NCBI GenBank assembly: GCA_964035015.1
Contig: OZ036006.1
Span: 11,449,316 to 11,513,315 of the forward strand
Direction: 5' to 3'
DNA: 64,000 nt
DNA from: Corallium rubrum
Lineage: Eukaryota; Cnidaria; Anthozoa; Scleralcyonacea; Coralliidae
The notes below the pieces were generated by a model. It was not told the origin of the DNA and ran no database searches. It was given only the letters and a program-made list of their open reading frames with translations. The position numbers were made by a program, and so were the translations under genes. Every line of letters begins with the position of its first letter. Position 1 is the first letter of the stretch. This document shows, piece after piece, positions 23,040-33,337 of the stretch.

Positions 23040-23839
23040 CAGGGTGTCCCCCAAAAAATGCCATCCCCCCATCCGTTTTTGTACCGCATCTTCTTTAATT
23101 TGGGTACAAGATGTAAATTTTTATATCACACCGAAAGCCCATCACTCCTTCTTTATTGCCTGAAATTTTCACAGCTAAATAGTTATCTACTCGCTTCCTG
23201 GAATCATTTAAAGAGGTAACATTAAAATTTGAACTTGTCCAAATTATGCAAATTATCAGCTACCAACAGATTTGAAAAAATACAGGGTGTCCCAAACGAA
23301 TGCATGTCGCCCATCCTGTTTTTGACCACAGCTTTGTTTGAGTGTGGAATACAAGTTTGAATACATATATGCATGTGAAAACTGACCACAGGGGAATGAA
23401 GTTTGATTCCAAACGAAGCAATGTGGCATCAAATCATGTGGGGTTCCTTGCACATGTTTGCCATATAGGCAGAAGTTCACTTTACTTCATCCGTCTTAAG
23501 ATGGTTGGACAACAATTCACTCCCGAGGAAAGAGCATTCATGGTACTTTCCTATCATGAAACAAGAAGCCCAACAAGGACAAGGGAAGCCTTTAGGAGAT
23601 TTCCAAATCTCGACGTAGCATACATATATAATTTGGACAAGTTCAAATTTTGATGCTGCCTCTTTACTGAATGACTAGCCTACAGGAAGCAAGTAGATAA
23701 CTACTTAGCTCTGAAAATTTTAGACAACAAAGAAGGAGGGATGGGCTTTCGGCGTGATATAAAAATTTGCTTCTTGTACCATAATTAGAGAAGGTGCACC
23801 TCATAAATGGATGGGGGGCAATTTTTTTGGGACACCCTG
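23040..23839 (+). mobile_element. Tc1/mariner-type element copy 2 with HTH fragment
   Basis: The TIRs CAGGGTGTCCC and GGGACACCCTG are flanked by TA (23038-23039 and 23840-23841). An open fragment at about 23500-23653 encodes FTPEERAFMVLSYHETRSPT, a helix-turn-helix of the DUF4817 type found at the N-terminus of mariner-like transposases. The DDE catalytic part is missing. The copy is in the opposite orientation to the one at 20271. Confidence 0.7.
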
Positions 23840-23841
23840 TA

Positions 23842-24626
23842 CAAGGTGACTGAAACCAAGATAACATAATAGTGACATCATCGTTTTCCAAAAGCGTCGT
23901 TTTTGCCGTCCACATTGGTGCAGAAAAACGGCGTCTTCGAATGTCTCCACTCTGCATGAGAGCGTTATTGGAAACGTTCCGTTTTCGGTCACCGAAGACG
24001 CCAGATTAGTGTGGACGAAAGGCCGAACCGTATCAAAGTCTCCGTTTTCGTTTGAAAATGGATTAGTGCATGTGGACATGCATGGCCTTCTATCTTAGTT
24101 CAATGAGAAAGCTCCAAAGATATACCGCATTATCCGTCTGACTCAGGCCTGCGCTAAACGTATACGTCGCACAATACAACACGTCCTCTCACTTATCATG
24201 ATTATCATGATTATCATGAGTATCATGATAATCATAATTTCTTCACACAGTCGAATATGATGATTATCATGATACTCAAGTGAGATTCTGTCCCACATGC
24301 GGGATGTTAAACTGAATTGCATATACAAAAGAACCATTAGGGGTGTTGTGGTCGGGGTCTGAGAGGCGGGACTTTTTTCCGGAGGGTTGTGGTTAGGGTT
24401 AGGTCCAACGGGGGGTTGTGGTTAGGGTTAGGGTTGACAGGGGGGTTGTGGTTAGGGTTAGGGTCAGGTTTAGAGGTGGGGGTTGAGTTTGGGGTTTGGG
24501 GTAGGGAATTCTTTTTTTAAAATGATGATTATTGTTAATTCAACGACATCTCACAAATGACGATAATCATCATTTCGAAATGAGAGGATATGCTGCACAA
24601 TATGGATGAATTTAATTCAGACAAAA
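23842..24626. other. Low-complexity and telomere-like repeats, no gene
   Basis: 24190-24270 is a TGATTATCA palindromic run. 24375-24500 is G-rich with several GGTTAGGGTTAGG phrases, matching degenerate TTAGGG telomere repeats. Similar TTAGGG words appear near 62457. No coding region is seen. Confidence 0.5.
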
Positions 24627-25442
24627 GCCCTGTTTACACGGCCAAAATTTAAGCGGGATCTGAGCCACATCTGACTTTAAAGTGCCTATCTTACGTTTGG
24701 GGGATTTTACATATTCGTAATGTTTGGGTCTCCCTCAGTAAAATCATAATATACCTTGTCAGCCGAAAATTTCATCTTCATGGAGTTTTTCGCTGTCAAA
24801 GTTACCGGATGTGATGTCACAAGAGGCATTCCAAACCAGTTTTCTTTTGTTACTTGCCACAAAAATGCCTCTTGTGACGTCACATCCCGTAACTTTGACA
24901 GCAAAAAAGTCCATGAAGATGAAATTTTCGGCTGACAAGATATATTATGATTTTGCTCCAAATATTACGAATATGTAAAATCCCCAAACGTGAGATTTAA
25001 ACGGGCACTTTAAACGGGCTTAAAATGTCCGTGTAAACAGATCGGCGTAAATTAATCGCGATTAGTTTGCACCACCTCAAGGTGGATTAAACTGAGCACG
25101 ATCAGTTAATCGCGCTTAACTTGGCCGTGTAAACGCAACGGGATTGAAAAACGCTTGCTATTAATACGGTGTTATTAATACGATAAAATGGGTTTTTTTT
25201 GTCCTGCTGTAGAAGCTTCCATCTCGCTATTCTTTGTTCCTTTCTTTCTTTTAGCTATTACTCTTTCTCGTGTACCAATGTCTTCCGTTGTTCTTTGACG
25301 TACGTTACCCATACGAAGCTTCCCAAACCAAAAATATAGCTCGTCCGCCATGTTGAATAATGGTGTACGTGTTTTAGTAAGGGATTATTAAATGACCGTG
25401 TAAACGCACCAAGGTGGCGCATTTTAAGCACGCTTAACTTAA
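24627..25442. mobile_element. Harbinger-like element fragment, interrupted
   Basis: It matches the intact copy at 32824-33334 (shared CTGTTTACACGGCCAAAATT terminus and interior), but its right end is truncated after aagcacgcttaacttaa. It is split by the TTAA element at 24681-25009. Confidence 0.65.
24681..25009. mobile_element. TTAA-type (piggyBac-like) MITE, nested
   Basis: It is flanked by TTAA at 24677-24680 and 25010-25013, with termini AGTGCC and GGCACT. Its empty site can be read in the sister Harbinger-like copy at 32875. The long arms contain gtttggggattttacatat in inverse orientation. Confidence 0.7.
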
Positions 25443-25729
25443 ACTTCTTGGAAACATGGCGCCGAATTGTCACAGACAGAAGAGAAATGCGATGATAATT
25501 TCGAACAAGCATTACCGTTGCCTTATCTGTCTGACTCAGACGAATTTAATCGCCGAGACGAATTTAACTCGTGCGTCGAATTTAATCGAGTTATACGTCG
25601 CAGTTTCTTCGAATAAATTTCAAACAAATTCTCTGAATTAAATTCGTCTATTGTGCGACGTTTAGCGACAGGCCTAAGATAACATGTCGCACCAAAGCGA
25701 GACCTGACAACCATAACAAATGCATGATA

Positions 25730-26712
25730 AGGGGTGGACCATTAGAAATCAAGGGAGTGGGGTGAGGGGGGGGGGGGTGGGGGTGTGACAATTACCAAAA
25801 AAAAATTCGTGCAAGAAAAATGATAAAGAAAAAAAAATCGTGCAAACGATCAACAACAACAAAAAAATTCGTGCATTTTTGCCCCCAAAATAATTGATTT
25901 ATTATTAATTTCGGCCAATTATTAATAATAATTCATCCTGACTCACGGATAGCATAGACTCACAAATCATAATGGAAGAATTAATGAAAGGGCCTAACGA
26001 AAGAGGTAGAGAAGACTCTGAAAATGCCATTTCCAACGATCTAGAGACTCAAAATTTTCACGCTCGGCGCCAACCACGGTGGCGCCTCGTGGGAGTCGAC
26101 CCCCCTAAGTTTATCAAGCTTCCTACATCCCTGATTTAGACGTTGCAAGAGACAGCAGATGGGAACAGGCCTGAAGAAGTGCACCTCAACCCCTCAGAGA
26201 TTTCGTTTATCTCGTATTTCTGTTTATTTCTCTCTTGAGTTTTTGTTTCCAAAGTGGTAACATTATGTCGTTATGCGTGTAATTTAAAGTAAATGCAAAA
26301 TAAATTCGAAATAGCACCTGATTTTTTTTACTCGAATTCAGAGTTTGTGCAACTTTTTATTGAGTGGTTCAATTTTATAAACACTCCAAAGCACAGAGAA
26401 ACATGCACTTTTGAACACTGATATTTATCATCATCGTCTTTTTAATAGTGTTCAAGCCACTATTCACCGCTTTGATATGATCGCTAGTTGTACTTGTATT
26501 TGCAGGCCACTTCTCGCCGTTTTTATAAAGTGCCACGTGGTCAGTTTTGGACTGGCATCCTTTCGCGTATGGCTTAAATAACCCTATAAAAAAATTCCTG
26601 CGCAGCTTGCACACTGAAAAAAAAAATCCTGCAGGGAATTTAAGCTGAAAAAAAAATTCATGCACACATATTTTTCACACCCCCCTCCCTTGATTTCTAA
26701 TGATCCACCCCT
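25730..26712. mobile_element. TIR element, 983 bp, non-autonomous
   Basis: The inverted termini AGGGGTGGACCATTAGAAAT and ATTTCTAATGATCCACCCCT run for about 28 bp with one mismatch and then a G-rich/C-rich continuation. No transposase frame is visible. The target duplication is unclear. A region within it (25800-25880) has a repeated aaaaattcgtgca phrase. Confidence 0.6.
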
Positions 26713-26887
26713 AAACTCGCCTAATCCCGATTGTCTATGAAACAATGTTATTTGTCTAAGCTAATCTGCGCGATTAGTCTAACGGATTATATACAAGCAA
26801 ACGTCGCTTCGTATAATTATATTTAGTACAAAAATCCACAGCACCAAAGCCACTCTCGTCGTCAAACACCGAGAAACAAAAGCAGAA

Positions 26888-27266
26888 ATGGTTTCAAGAG
26901 GGCTAAAGGAAATAGCTCCGTTGAGAAGCGCTTTACCCGATGTATTTCTCCGAAAGAATACATTCGAAGAAAGGATGCTACGAAATAAACAAAAAATTCT
27001 GGAAAAAGCAGAGAAGAAAGTCATCGAGAGGCTAGCCAGGGAACAGGAAGAGTTCGCTATCTTGAACTGCGTGCATTTCGGCAATGACTCGGGAAAGTTC
27101 GGAAATAGATTGGAAAGCCGTGGCGATCGTTCCAAGAATTTCGAAAATGGTTCGAGCAATCGTGAAAATGATGTAGTCCCTTTCAAAAAGGGTTCGCGCA
27201 GATTTGAAAGTTTACCTCAAGCGGAAAGCAATGATTTGGCGAGAAATGACCTGAATCAACACACAG
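26888..27266 (+). CDS. Unknown host protein (paralog B), exon 1
   Basis: It starts at ATG 26888 (G at +4) and ends at a donor CACAG|GTAAAC. The exon leaves one base of a split codon. It encodes 126 residues, with a coiled-coil block containing NTFEERMLRNKQK that aligns with NAYEERLLQRR of the gene at 19144. The ORF reads 16 bases (GT to stop) into the intron before ending, so an ORF-only reading gives a false 132-aa protein. See exon 2 for the phase check. Confidence 0.8.
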
Positions 27267-27766
27267 GTAAACGTTTAAACATCTAGGACTCGACAGTGTA
27301 CTATAGACCCTATTCCAAAATAGCCATCAAATTGAAATTCTTTTATACACATAACTTAACCGTTATATATACAGACCCTTTTAATAAACACAGAATACGT
27401 CATTTCCACCTTTTTAAATTCTATAAGATATAGGTCTGTGAAGCAGATGGATCATTGATGCTATAAGATCTATTGTTCTTATACATAGTTGTCAATCAGC
27501 GTACTTCACTTGTAATAGGACCTTTGCGCTGTTAAAGGTGACGGAAGTGACATCTACGCAGGAATCTGTAAAGTGTCTTTTTTATAGACAAATTCCTCCG
27601 TGGACATCACTTTCGTCAAGTTTAGCAGCGAAAAAGTCTGTGAAGATAAAATTTTAGACTAGAAATTACTATCGCAAGTGAAGTGCTGCCTCAAATTGGA
27701 CAAAACCGTTTAGTCTACTCCACAGACAACGCTATGCAGTCTGTGACCAAAGTGACACCCCCTTAG

Positions 27767-27895
27767 TGTAATAAAAGTAGCGTGCTGCGTGGGCAGTGTA
27801 GAAACAACAATCGAAATATAGTAAGGTTAGATATACTGCCGAAACAGAGAACGTAGGAGTCTAACGTTTCGAGCGAAGGCCCTTCCTCAGAAAGA
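27767..27895 (-). mobile_element. PLE end fragment with hammerhead-like core
   Basis: This foreign segment inside the Helitron derivative is bounded by repeated gtgacaccccc. On the minus strand (27858-27893) it reads CTGAGGA, one extra A, a hairpin GGGC CTTC GCTC, GAAA (27867-27870), palindromic ACGT and then U and AGA, able to pair with the UUU before CTGAGGA. It has the same layout as the cores at 9209 and 10168 but different helix sequences. Confidence 0.5.
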
Positions 27896-27903
27896 AACGT
27901 GAC

Positions 27904-28137
27904 ACCCCCCTTGCCCACTCCACCTAAGATTGCCCACTCCACCCGAGATTGCCCACTCCACTCGAGATTGCCCACTCCATCCAAGATTGCCCACTCCATC
28001 CAAGATTGCCCACTCGACCCAAGATTGCCCACTCCATCCAGGATTGCCCACTCAACCCAAGATTGCCCACTCCAACCAAGGTTGCCCACTCTACCCGAGA
28101 TTGCCCACTCAACCCGAGATTGCCCACTCCACCTAAG
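27904..28137. repeat. 19-bp minisatellite, about 12 copies
   Basis: The units are variants of attgcccactccacccgag. The full Helitron has a single related stretch at the homologous place (tgccctacctgagattgcac, 393-412), so the array probably arose by expansion within this derivative. The Trp/Gly-rich frames it opens are artefacts. Confidence 0.9.
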
Positions 28138-28763
28138 TTTTTCTCACATCTTCACCATAAGAGCCCAAAGAGTTGCCTGCGAAAGAGGCTGGAAAGTCCA
28201 AAAATTTAAAATTAATTACAATAGATAAAGTATTTACACATCTCTTCTATATTTTTTAATTATAAGATTGAAAACTACAAGTTACTATAGCTTATCGCTT
28301 GACATATATGGCAAGGGTTTTGACAAGATATACACATGTATAATTCAATAATCACGCCTCTTGCTCTGATGCTGTGGCAAAACTGTCAATGTTTTGGCAA
28401 ATCTAGAGCTTTAATAAAATTATACAGCAATGCACCATTGAGCCCATCACATTATTTTACTGAATTTGTATAAGTCAAAATACACACACGCAGATAGTAG
28501 CGTCTGATACCAAACATATATATATATATAAATAAATAAACATATAAACTATTTCCCAGATTTCGTCTCCCTCGCTTTTTCTACACGCGTGTAAAATGGA
28601 CTCCACGAGTGTCAAGATTAGCACCCTCACCGGGCTCCGGGCCTTCGGCGCTACGCCCGGCTCGGGGATTTCAAATTTTCTCAGAAGGTTCCAAATTTCC
28701 TAAAGCTGGTTTCAAACGTCGCTCTTGTCATGCGCCGAACCTAATACAAGCATTAAAGTGCTT

Positions 28764-28979
28764 CAAACTCGTCCCCAGAGCCTGCGGTGCTTTTGTCCAG
28801 CGACAAGGAGCCATCAGCTCTGGCCGCAACGAGTCCGTGAGTCGGAAAAACGCGGACTTTCAAAATGCGAGCCATCGGATTTTTCAGCCAATCAAAATTC
28901 AGCTTTACCTCGTTCCGGCCAGAGCCGATGGCTCCTTGCCGCTGTGCAAAAGGACCACAGGCTCTGGGGACGAGATTGC
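28764..28979. mobile_element. hAT-like MITE (CTCGTCCCCAGAG variant)
   Basis: The termini CAAACTCGTCCCCAGAGCCT and AGGCTCTGGGGACGAGATTG are related to the 12824 family. The flanks AAAGTGCTT (28755-28763 and 28980-28988) are a direct repeat, giving an 8- or 9-bp target duplication. Confidence 0.75.
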
Positions 28980-29031
28980 AAAGTGCTTATGAAACGAAAA
29001 TTAAGTTTGTCTGATTTGAAAGAACGCTTAA

Positions 29032-29702
29032 GGTGGCTCCATACAGTTTCTTGAAAAATGGAAAATACAAGTTTGAGAGTCCAAAACACGTACATAAGCA
29101 ATTCGGAAAAAGAATAAAACTAAATGTCATGCATAATTAAACAGCCTGACAATCAAAAACTGTTACCAAATAAATACCAACAGTTGTTGCTATGGCAACA
29201 GTGACGTTTCAAAATGGCTGCGAATTACCCTTCAAACTAATTTAATTCGAAAAAAACTTTGGTGACCCCCCATTTTTGTTTCATTCAAACTTTTCATGAA
29301 GTATGAGTAATCAATAGACCGATTTTAAAAAAATTCTGTAAAACGAATAATTTTTTTTCCGGAAAAATCATGTTTGTTAATTTTTAAAAAAATTCGTTCT
29401 ACAGAATTTTTTTGAAATCGGCCTATTGATTACTCATACTTCAAGGAAAGTTTTAATGAAAAAAAAATTGGGGGTCACCAAAGTTTTTTCCGAATTAAAT
29501 TAGTTTGAAGGGTAATTGGCAGCCATTTTGAAACATCATTGTTGCCATAGCAAGAACTGTTGCTATTTATTTGGTAACAGTTTTTGATTGTCAGACGGTT
29601 TAACTATGCATAACATTTAGTTTTATTCTATTTTGGAATTGTTTATGTACGTGTTTTTGGACTCTCAAACTTGTATTTTCCATGAAACTGTATGGAGCCA
29701 CC
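29032..29702. mobile_element. TTAA foldback element 1 (piggyBac-like)
   Basis: TTAA lies at both edges (29028-29031, 29703-29706), with termini GGTGGCTCCATACAG and inverse. The arms pair for about 320 bp each with scattered mismatches, leaving a tiny loop. There is no ORF of note. Confidence 0.75.
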
Positions 29703-29706
29703 TTAA

Positions 29707-30059
29707 AATGATAGAGTAACATCTTTTCGGAAGTTTTTTGTTTTCTTGAGAAATTTCAGTTTGTTTGATATTCAAATTAAACATTTGACGTCACATGTGC
29801 ATAATATGTATTGAAAAACGTTATATATCTTTGATATAACTCACTTGAGAATCTACATGTTTAGTGGTCTGGGCGAAACACGCGCACATGCTTCTCTCGA
29901 ATTAACTTGGTTTGACAATAGAAAAGATATATAACTTTTTTCGATAACTCATTATGCACATGTGACGGCAAGATGTGTAATTTGCATATCAAACAAACTG
30001 AAATATCTCAAGAACGAAGCAAGGAGACGAAAAATTGCAAAAGATGTTACTCTACCATT
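29707..30059. mobile_element. TTAA foldback element 2
   Basis: It shares the TTAA at 29703-29706 with its neighbour and has TTAA at 30060-30063. The termini are AATGATAGAGTAACATC and inverse. Relatives occur at 22230-22410, 43690-43800 and 44800-44990. Confidence 0.7.
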
Positions 30060-30249
30060 TTAAGTGTTCTTTCGAATAGGACAAACTTAAATTAAGAGCG
30101 GCACATTGCATTTGGAGGGGCAAAGCCTGTCGCAATATGCGACGTCGAACTTCTCATGTGCCGAACCCAATGCATAAATTATTTTAATGTAATTGTCAGT
30201 TGTTTGCTGTACAAGCTGTGTTAGTTAGTAATACTCAGAAAAACTCCGA

Positions 30250-30321
30250 GCTCTAAGCGGGACTTGAACCCACAACCTTCTGAATGCTAGCCAGACGCTC
30301 TAACCATTGAGCCACTAGAAC
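30250..30321 (-). tRNA. tRNA-Ala(AGC)-like repeat, copy A
   Basis: The 72-nt sequence folds into a full cloverleaf in the minus orientation: 7-bp acceptor (with G-U pairs), 4-bp D stem, anticodon AGC in a 7-nt loop, 5-base variable region and 5-bp T stem. A- and B-box-like segments are present. The alanine identity pair G3-U70 is missing (T3-A70) and the copy sits in an inverted repeat with copies B and C, so it is probably a tRNA-derived repeat rather than a working tRNA gene. Confidence 0.55.
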
Positions 30322-30552
30322 TCAGATAGCGGAGCAAGGTTAATTAAGGTACTTATACCTTAGACTGTGCCCAGTCCTCTAGGAACGAGTCTTAACCGCT
30401 CGGTTACAAGTACTTGTTGGTCTACAAGTCGCGTTGTAACAGTAAATTTCCAGTTAAACACTGTTAGTTAGTTTCAGAAATTGCAGCTTGATGTTAGTAA
30501 TAATTGTCAGTTGTTTGCTGTACAAGCTGTGTTACCTTGCTCCGCTATCTGA

Positions 30553-30623
30553 GTTCTAGTGGCTCAATGGTTAGAGCGTCTGGCTAGCATTCAGAAGGTT
30601 TGGGTTCGAGTCCCACTTAGAGC
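30553..30623 (+). tRNA. tRNA-Ala(AGC)-like repeat, copy B
   Basis: It is the same cloverleaf as copy A, one base shorter at the variable/T-stem junction, with B box GGTTCGAGTCC. The flanks (30624-30840) are the inverse of 30330-30540, making a ~0.7 kb inverted repeat with copy A. Confidence 0.5.
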
Positions 30624-30848
30624 TCAGAGTTTTTCTGAGTATTACTAACTAACACAGCTTGTACAGCAAACAACTGATAATTATTACTAACATCAAGCTG
30701 CAATTTCTGAAACTAACTAACAGTGTTTAACTAGAAACTTACTGTTACAACGCGACTTGTAGACCAACAAGTACTTGTAACCGAGCGGTAGAGGACTGGG
30801 CACAGTCTAAGGTATAAGTACCTTAATTAACCTTGCTCGGCTATCTGA

Positions 30849-30920
30849 GTTCTAGTGGCTCAATGGTTAGAGCGTCTGGCTAGCATTCAGAAGGTTGTGG
30901 GTTCGAGTCCCGCTTAGAGC
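30849..30920 (+). tRNA. tRNA-Ala(AGC)-like repeat, copy C
   Basis: A 72-nt intact cloverleaf with T stem GTGGG/CCCGC. It is a direct repeat of copy B, about 296 bp away, with the same flanks. It again lacks G3-U70. Confidence 0.55.
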
Positions 30921-30996
30921 TCAGAGTTTTTCTGAGTATTACTAACACAACTTGTACAGCAAACAACTGACAATTATTACTAACATCAAGCTGCAA

Positions 30997-31424
30997 TAGA
31001 CGACTTTCAGGCTCATGCGCAGTAGCAACTTTACTTCAAATTTTCATCGGAGGTAAAAACAACTGTTTTAGCTGGAAAGATCATATTAAAAATAGTAAAA
31101 GTGCAAAGTTTAAAATAAATCGGACAAATAGTGCGAAAGCTACGCTCTTCGGAAGTTTTGCTCTCCACTAGGGATTTAATAGGTATTTTGGCTTGGCGTG
31201 CAACTCCCGCCCTCCAAGCCAAAATCCCTATTAAATCACTAATAAATCCCTGTTGGAATGGTCAACTTCCGCTTGTGAAACTTTTTCCGTTTGTTAAGCA
31301 ATTCGTTTCAAACTTTGCACTTCTACTATTTTCAATATGCTCGTTCCAGCTAAAACAGTTGTTTTTATCTCCGACGAAAATTTGAATATTTGTTGCTACT
31401 GCGCATGATCGTGAAAGTCGTCTA
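30997..31424. mobile_element. TA-flanked foldback MITE
   Basis: The arms TAGACGACTTTCAGGCTCAT and inverse extend for most of the element. The uninterrupted site (gctgcaatttctgaaac) is visible in the sister repeat near 30700, so the insertion boundaries are exact to a base or two. Confidence 0.7.
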
Positions 31425-32245
31425 TTTCTGAAACTAACTAATTTTAATGTATTATCGCTGCCCCTGATCATGCGGAAGGTTTTTGCCGCGTTTTAATAGT
31501 TTGAGAATTAGGTTCGACGAATTACGTTCGACGTTTGAATCGACGCCGCTCCAACGTCGAATTTACTTGTATAGGTCTAAATATGTAAAATCCCCAATCA
31601 CCATATATAGGCATTTTAATACAGTAATATCATGATCACCTTGGTTTTCATTGTGCTCAAAGGGAATGTAAATCCCGTATTTTCCTCATTACCCATGCAT
31701 ACGCCTTTGTCTTCTAAATTTCCCCGGGAAATTTAGTAGAAAACAAAAGATTTCTTTGTCTACTAATTTTCCCTCATCAAGCATGCTAGACAAAGAAATC
31801 CTTTGTCTTTTACTAAATTTCCCGCTTGCATATCTATTATGCAAACAGGCGGTCCTAGAACACGCACAACATTTTAATTTATTAACAGACAGAATTGTGA
31901 ATAAAATAAATCTAAATTCAATGCAGTATTTAAATAACCCTCACAAACACAAAGCATGTCCCAAAGGTATAATTACTTCAATCAATAGTAAAACTCGTAA
32001 ACAACTTCACTGAACCATACAAAAACAAACACCTAAACTTAATATCTCAGCATACTTCTCTGAGTTTTCCTCGGCGATCATAATATTACAAACTGATAAC
32101 ATGACTTGTCGGGAAATCAGCGATTAAATTGCCCTTCGCCTCGGGAATTTTTTCGCCTCACAAATCTTCCCTCGGCGGCGGGCAATTTAATCGCTAATTT
32201 CCCTCAAGTCATGTTATTACTTATAATAATTTTAATCTCTCCTAG
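31425..32245. other. Intron sequence of paralog B with a foldback
   Basis: 31690-31830 contains aaatttcccgg/ctagacaaagaaat phrases in inverted repeat. 32098-32215 is a foldback with arms aacatgacttg..gattaaattgccc and a GC-rich centre. No gene is seen apart from the acceptor at 32245. Confidence 0.45.
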
Positions 32246-32823
32246 ACAAAACGCAACAAATTCACGAACGTCGACTTTGGCGAAGTAAATCGACAAGCTT
32301 TTGTTCGATTGGCAACAGAACGTCGAGAGAAAATTTCGAGAAATTTATCACAGCAAAAACACAAGCAAATAGCAGGACAACCGAAGGGCAAGTTGAGGAT
32401 GGAAACAAAACTGAGTTAAGAAAACCAATATTACGTCCAAGTCTGAGTGTTCCGGACGGCAGCGAGATGAAACGAGTGCAGAGAGAATCAAGTGGCAATC
32501 GAAGGCGGGCTATATCCGCACCCGTCAGGCGAACGGAAGTGAGTTTTAGCGGAAAAGACGGACGGAAGATGAGCCTGACTCCCGTAGTCAGGCAGTTCAG
32601 CAATATGTCAGAGACGCTTTACTCCAATTCGGGAACCAAGTCAAGCAGTTTACAAACGTTTTCGGCTAAAACGCTTCGGGATCTGCCAAAAACAGCACAA
32701 GTGCAGTTTAAGAGTAATGTGTATTTCCTCTCAGAACACAAGATCAAACAACAGACTGAAATGGCCAAAATAAAAAGAAAAAGAGCGATGTCAGCCCAAG
32801 CTTTCAGAAAAAATAGCATCTAA
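32246..32823 (+). CDS. Unknown host protein (paralog B), exon 2
   Basis: The acceptor TTTAATCTCTCCTAG|AC precedes the exon. Joining it to exon 1 (379 nt, phase 1) gives 957 nt, exactly 319 codons with one terminal TAA and no internal stop; the frame passes straight into the Met codon at 32467. The exon carries NRRRAISAP and the C-terminal block SNVYFLSEHKIKQQTEMAKI, both matched in paralog A. The protein is 318 aa, basic and low-complexity in the middle, with no recognised domain. The stop TAA (32821-32823) is also the left target duplication of a Harbinger-like MITE, so the native 3' UTR has been displaced by about 0.5 kb. Confidence 0.82.
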
Positions 32824-33334
32824 AGTCCTGTTTACACGGCCAAAATTTAAGCGGGATCTGAGCCACATCTGACTTTTAAGCGGGCTTAAAATGTCCGTGT
32901 AAAACAGATCGGCGTAAATTAATCGCGATTAGTTTGCACCGCCTCAATCGCGCTTAACTTGGCCGTGTAAACGCAACGGGATTGAAAAACGCTTGCTATT
33001 AATACGGTGTTATTAATACGATGAAATGCATTTTTTTGCCCTGCTGTATAGAAGCTTCCATCTCGCTATTCTTTGTTCCTTTGTTTCTTTGTTTCTTTCT
33101 TTCTTTCTTTTAGCTATTACTCTTTCTCGTGTACCGATGTCTTCCACTGTTCTTTGACGCACGCTATCCATACGAAGCTTCCCAAACCAAAAATATAGCT
33201 CGTCCGCCATGTTGAATAATGGTGTACGTGTTTTAGTAAGAGATTATTAAATGACCGTGTAAACGCACCAAGGTGGCGCATTTTAAGCACGCTTAACTTA
33301 AGCGTGCCTAAATTTTGGCCGTGTAAACACGGAT
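32824..33334. mobile_element. Harbinger-like MITE seated in a stop codon
   Basis: The inverted termini (CTGTTTACACGGCCAAAATT on the left and its inverse on the right) are flanked by TAA at 32821-32823 and 33335-33337. The left TAA is the stop codon of paralog B. It is 511 bp with no transposase and a short TTTC run inside. A relative lies at 24627. Confidence 0.8.
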
Positions 33335-33337
33335 TAA

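Larger units (their letters stand above)
27659..28670 (-). mobile_element. Helitron deletion derivative
   Basis: From the CTAG at 27659-27662 onward, about 110 bp match the 3' terminal part of the full Helitron (285-395). 28190-28480 matches 470-850. 28480-28670 resembles the 5' part at 8055-8635 (acacacgcagatagt; tgtcaagattag; a cgctacgc hairpin). All coding sequence is gone. It carries a PLE fragment and an expanded minisatellite. Confidence 0.65.

Noticed and set aside
27763..28228. Trp/Gly- and Pro/His-rich frames
   Set aside because: They come from the 19-bp minisatellite; six overlapping frames are equally open.
30250..30920. Genuine tRNA-Ala gene cluster
   Set aside because: The folds are complete but G3-U70 is absent and the copies share long flanks in inverted arrangement, as repeats do. 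Kept only as tRNA-like.
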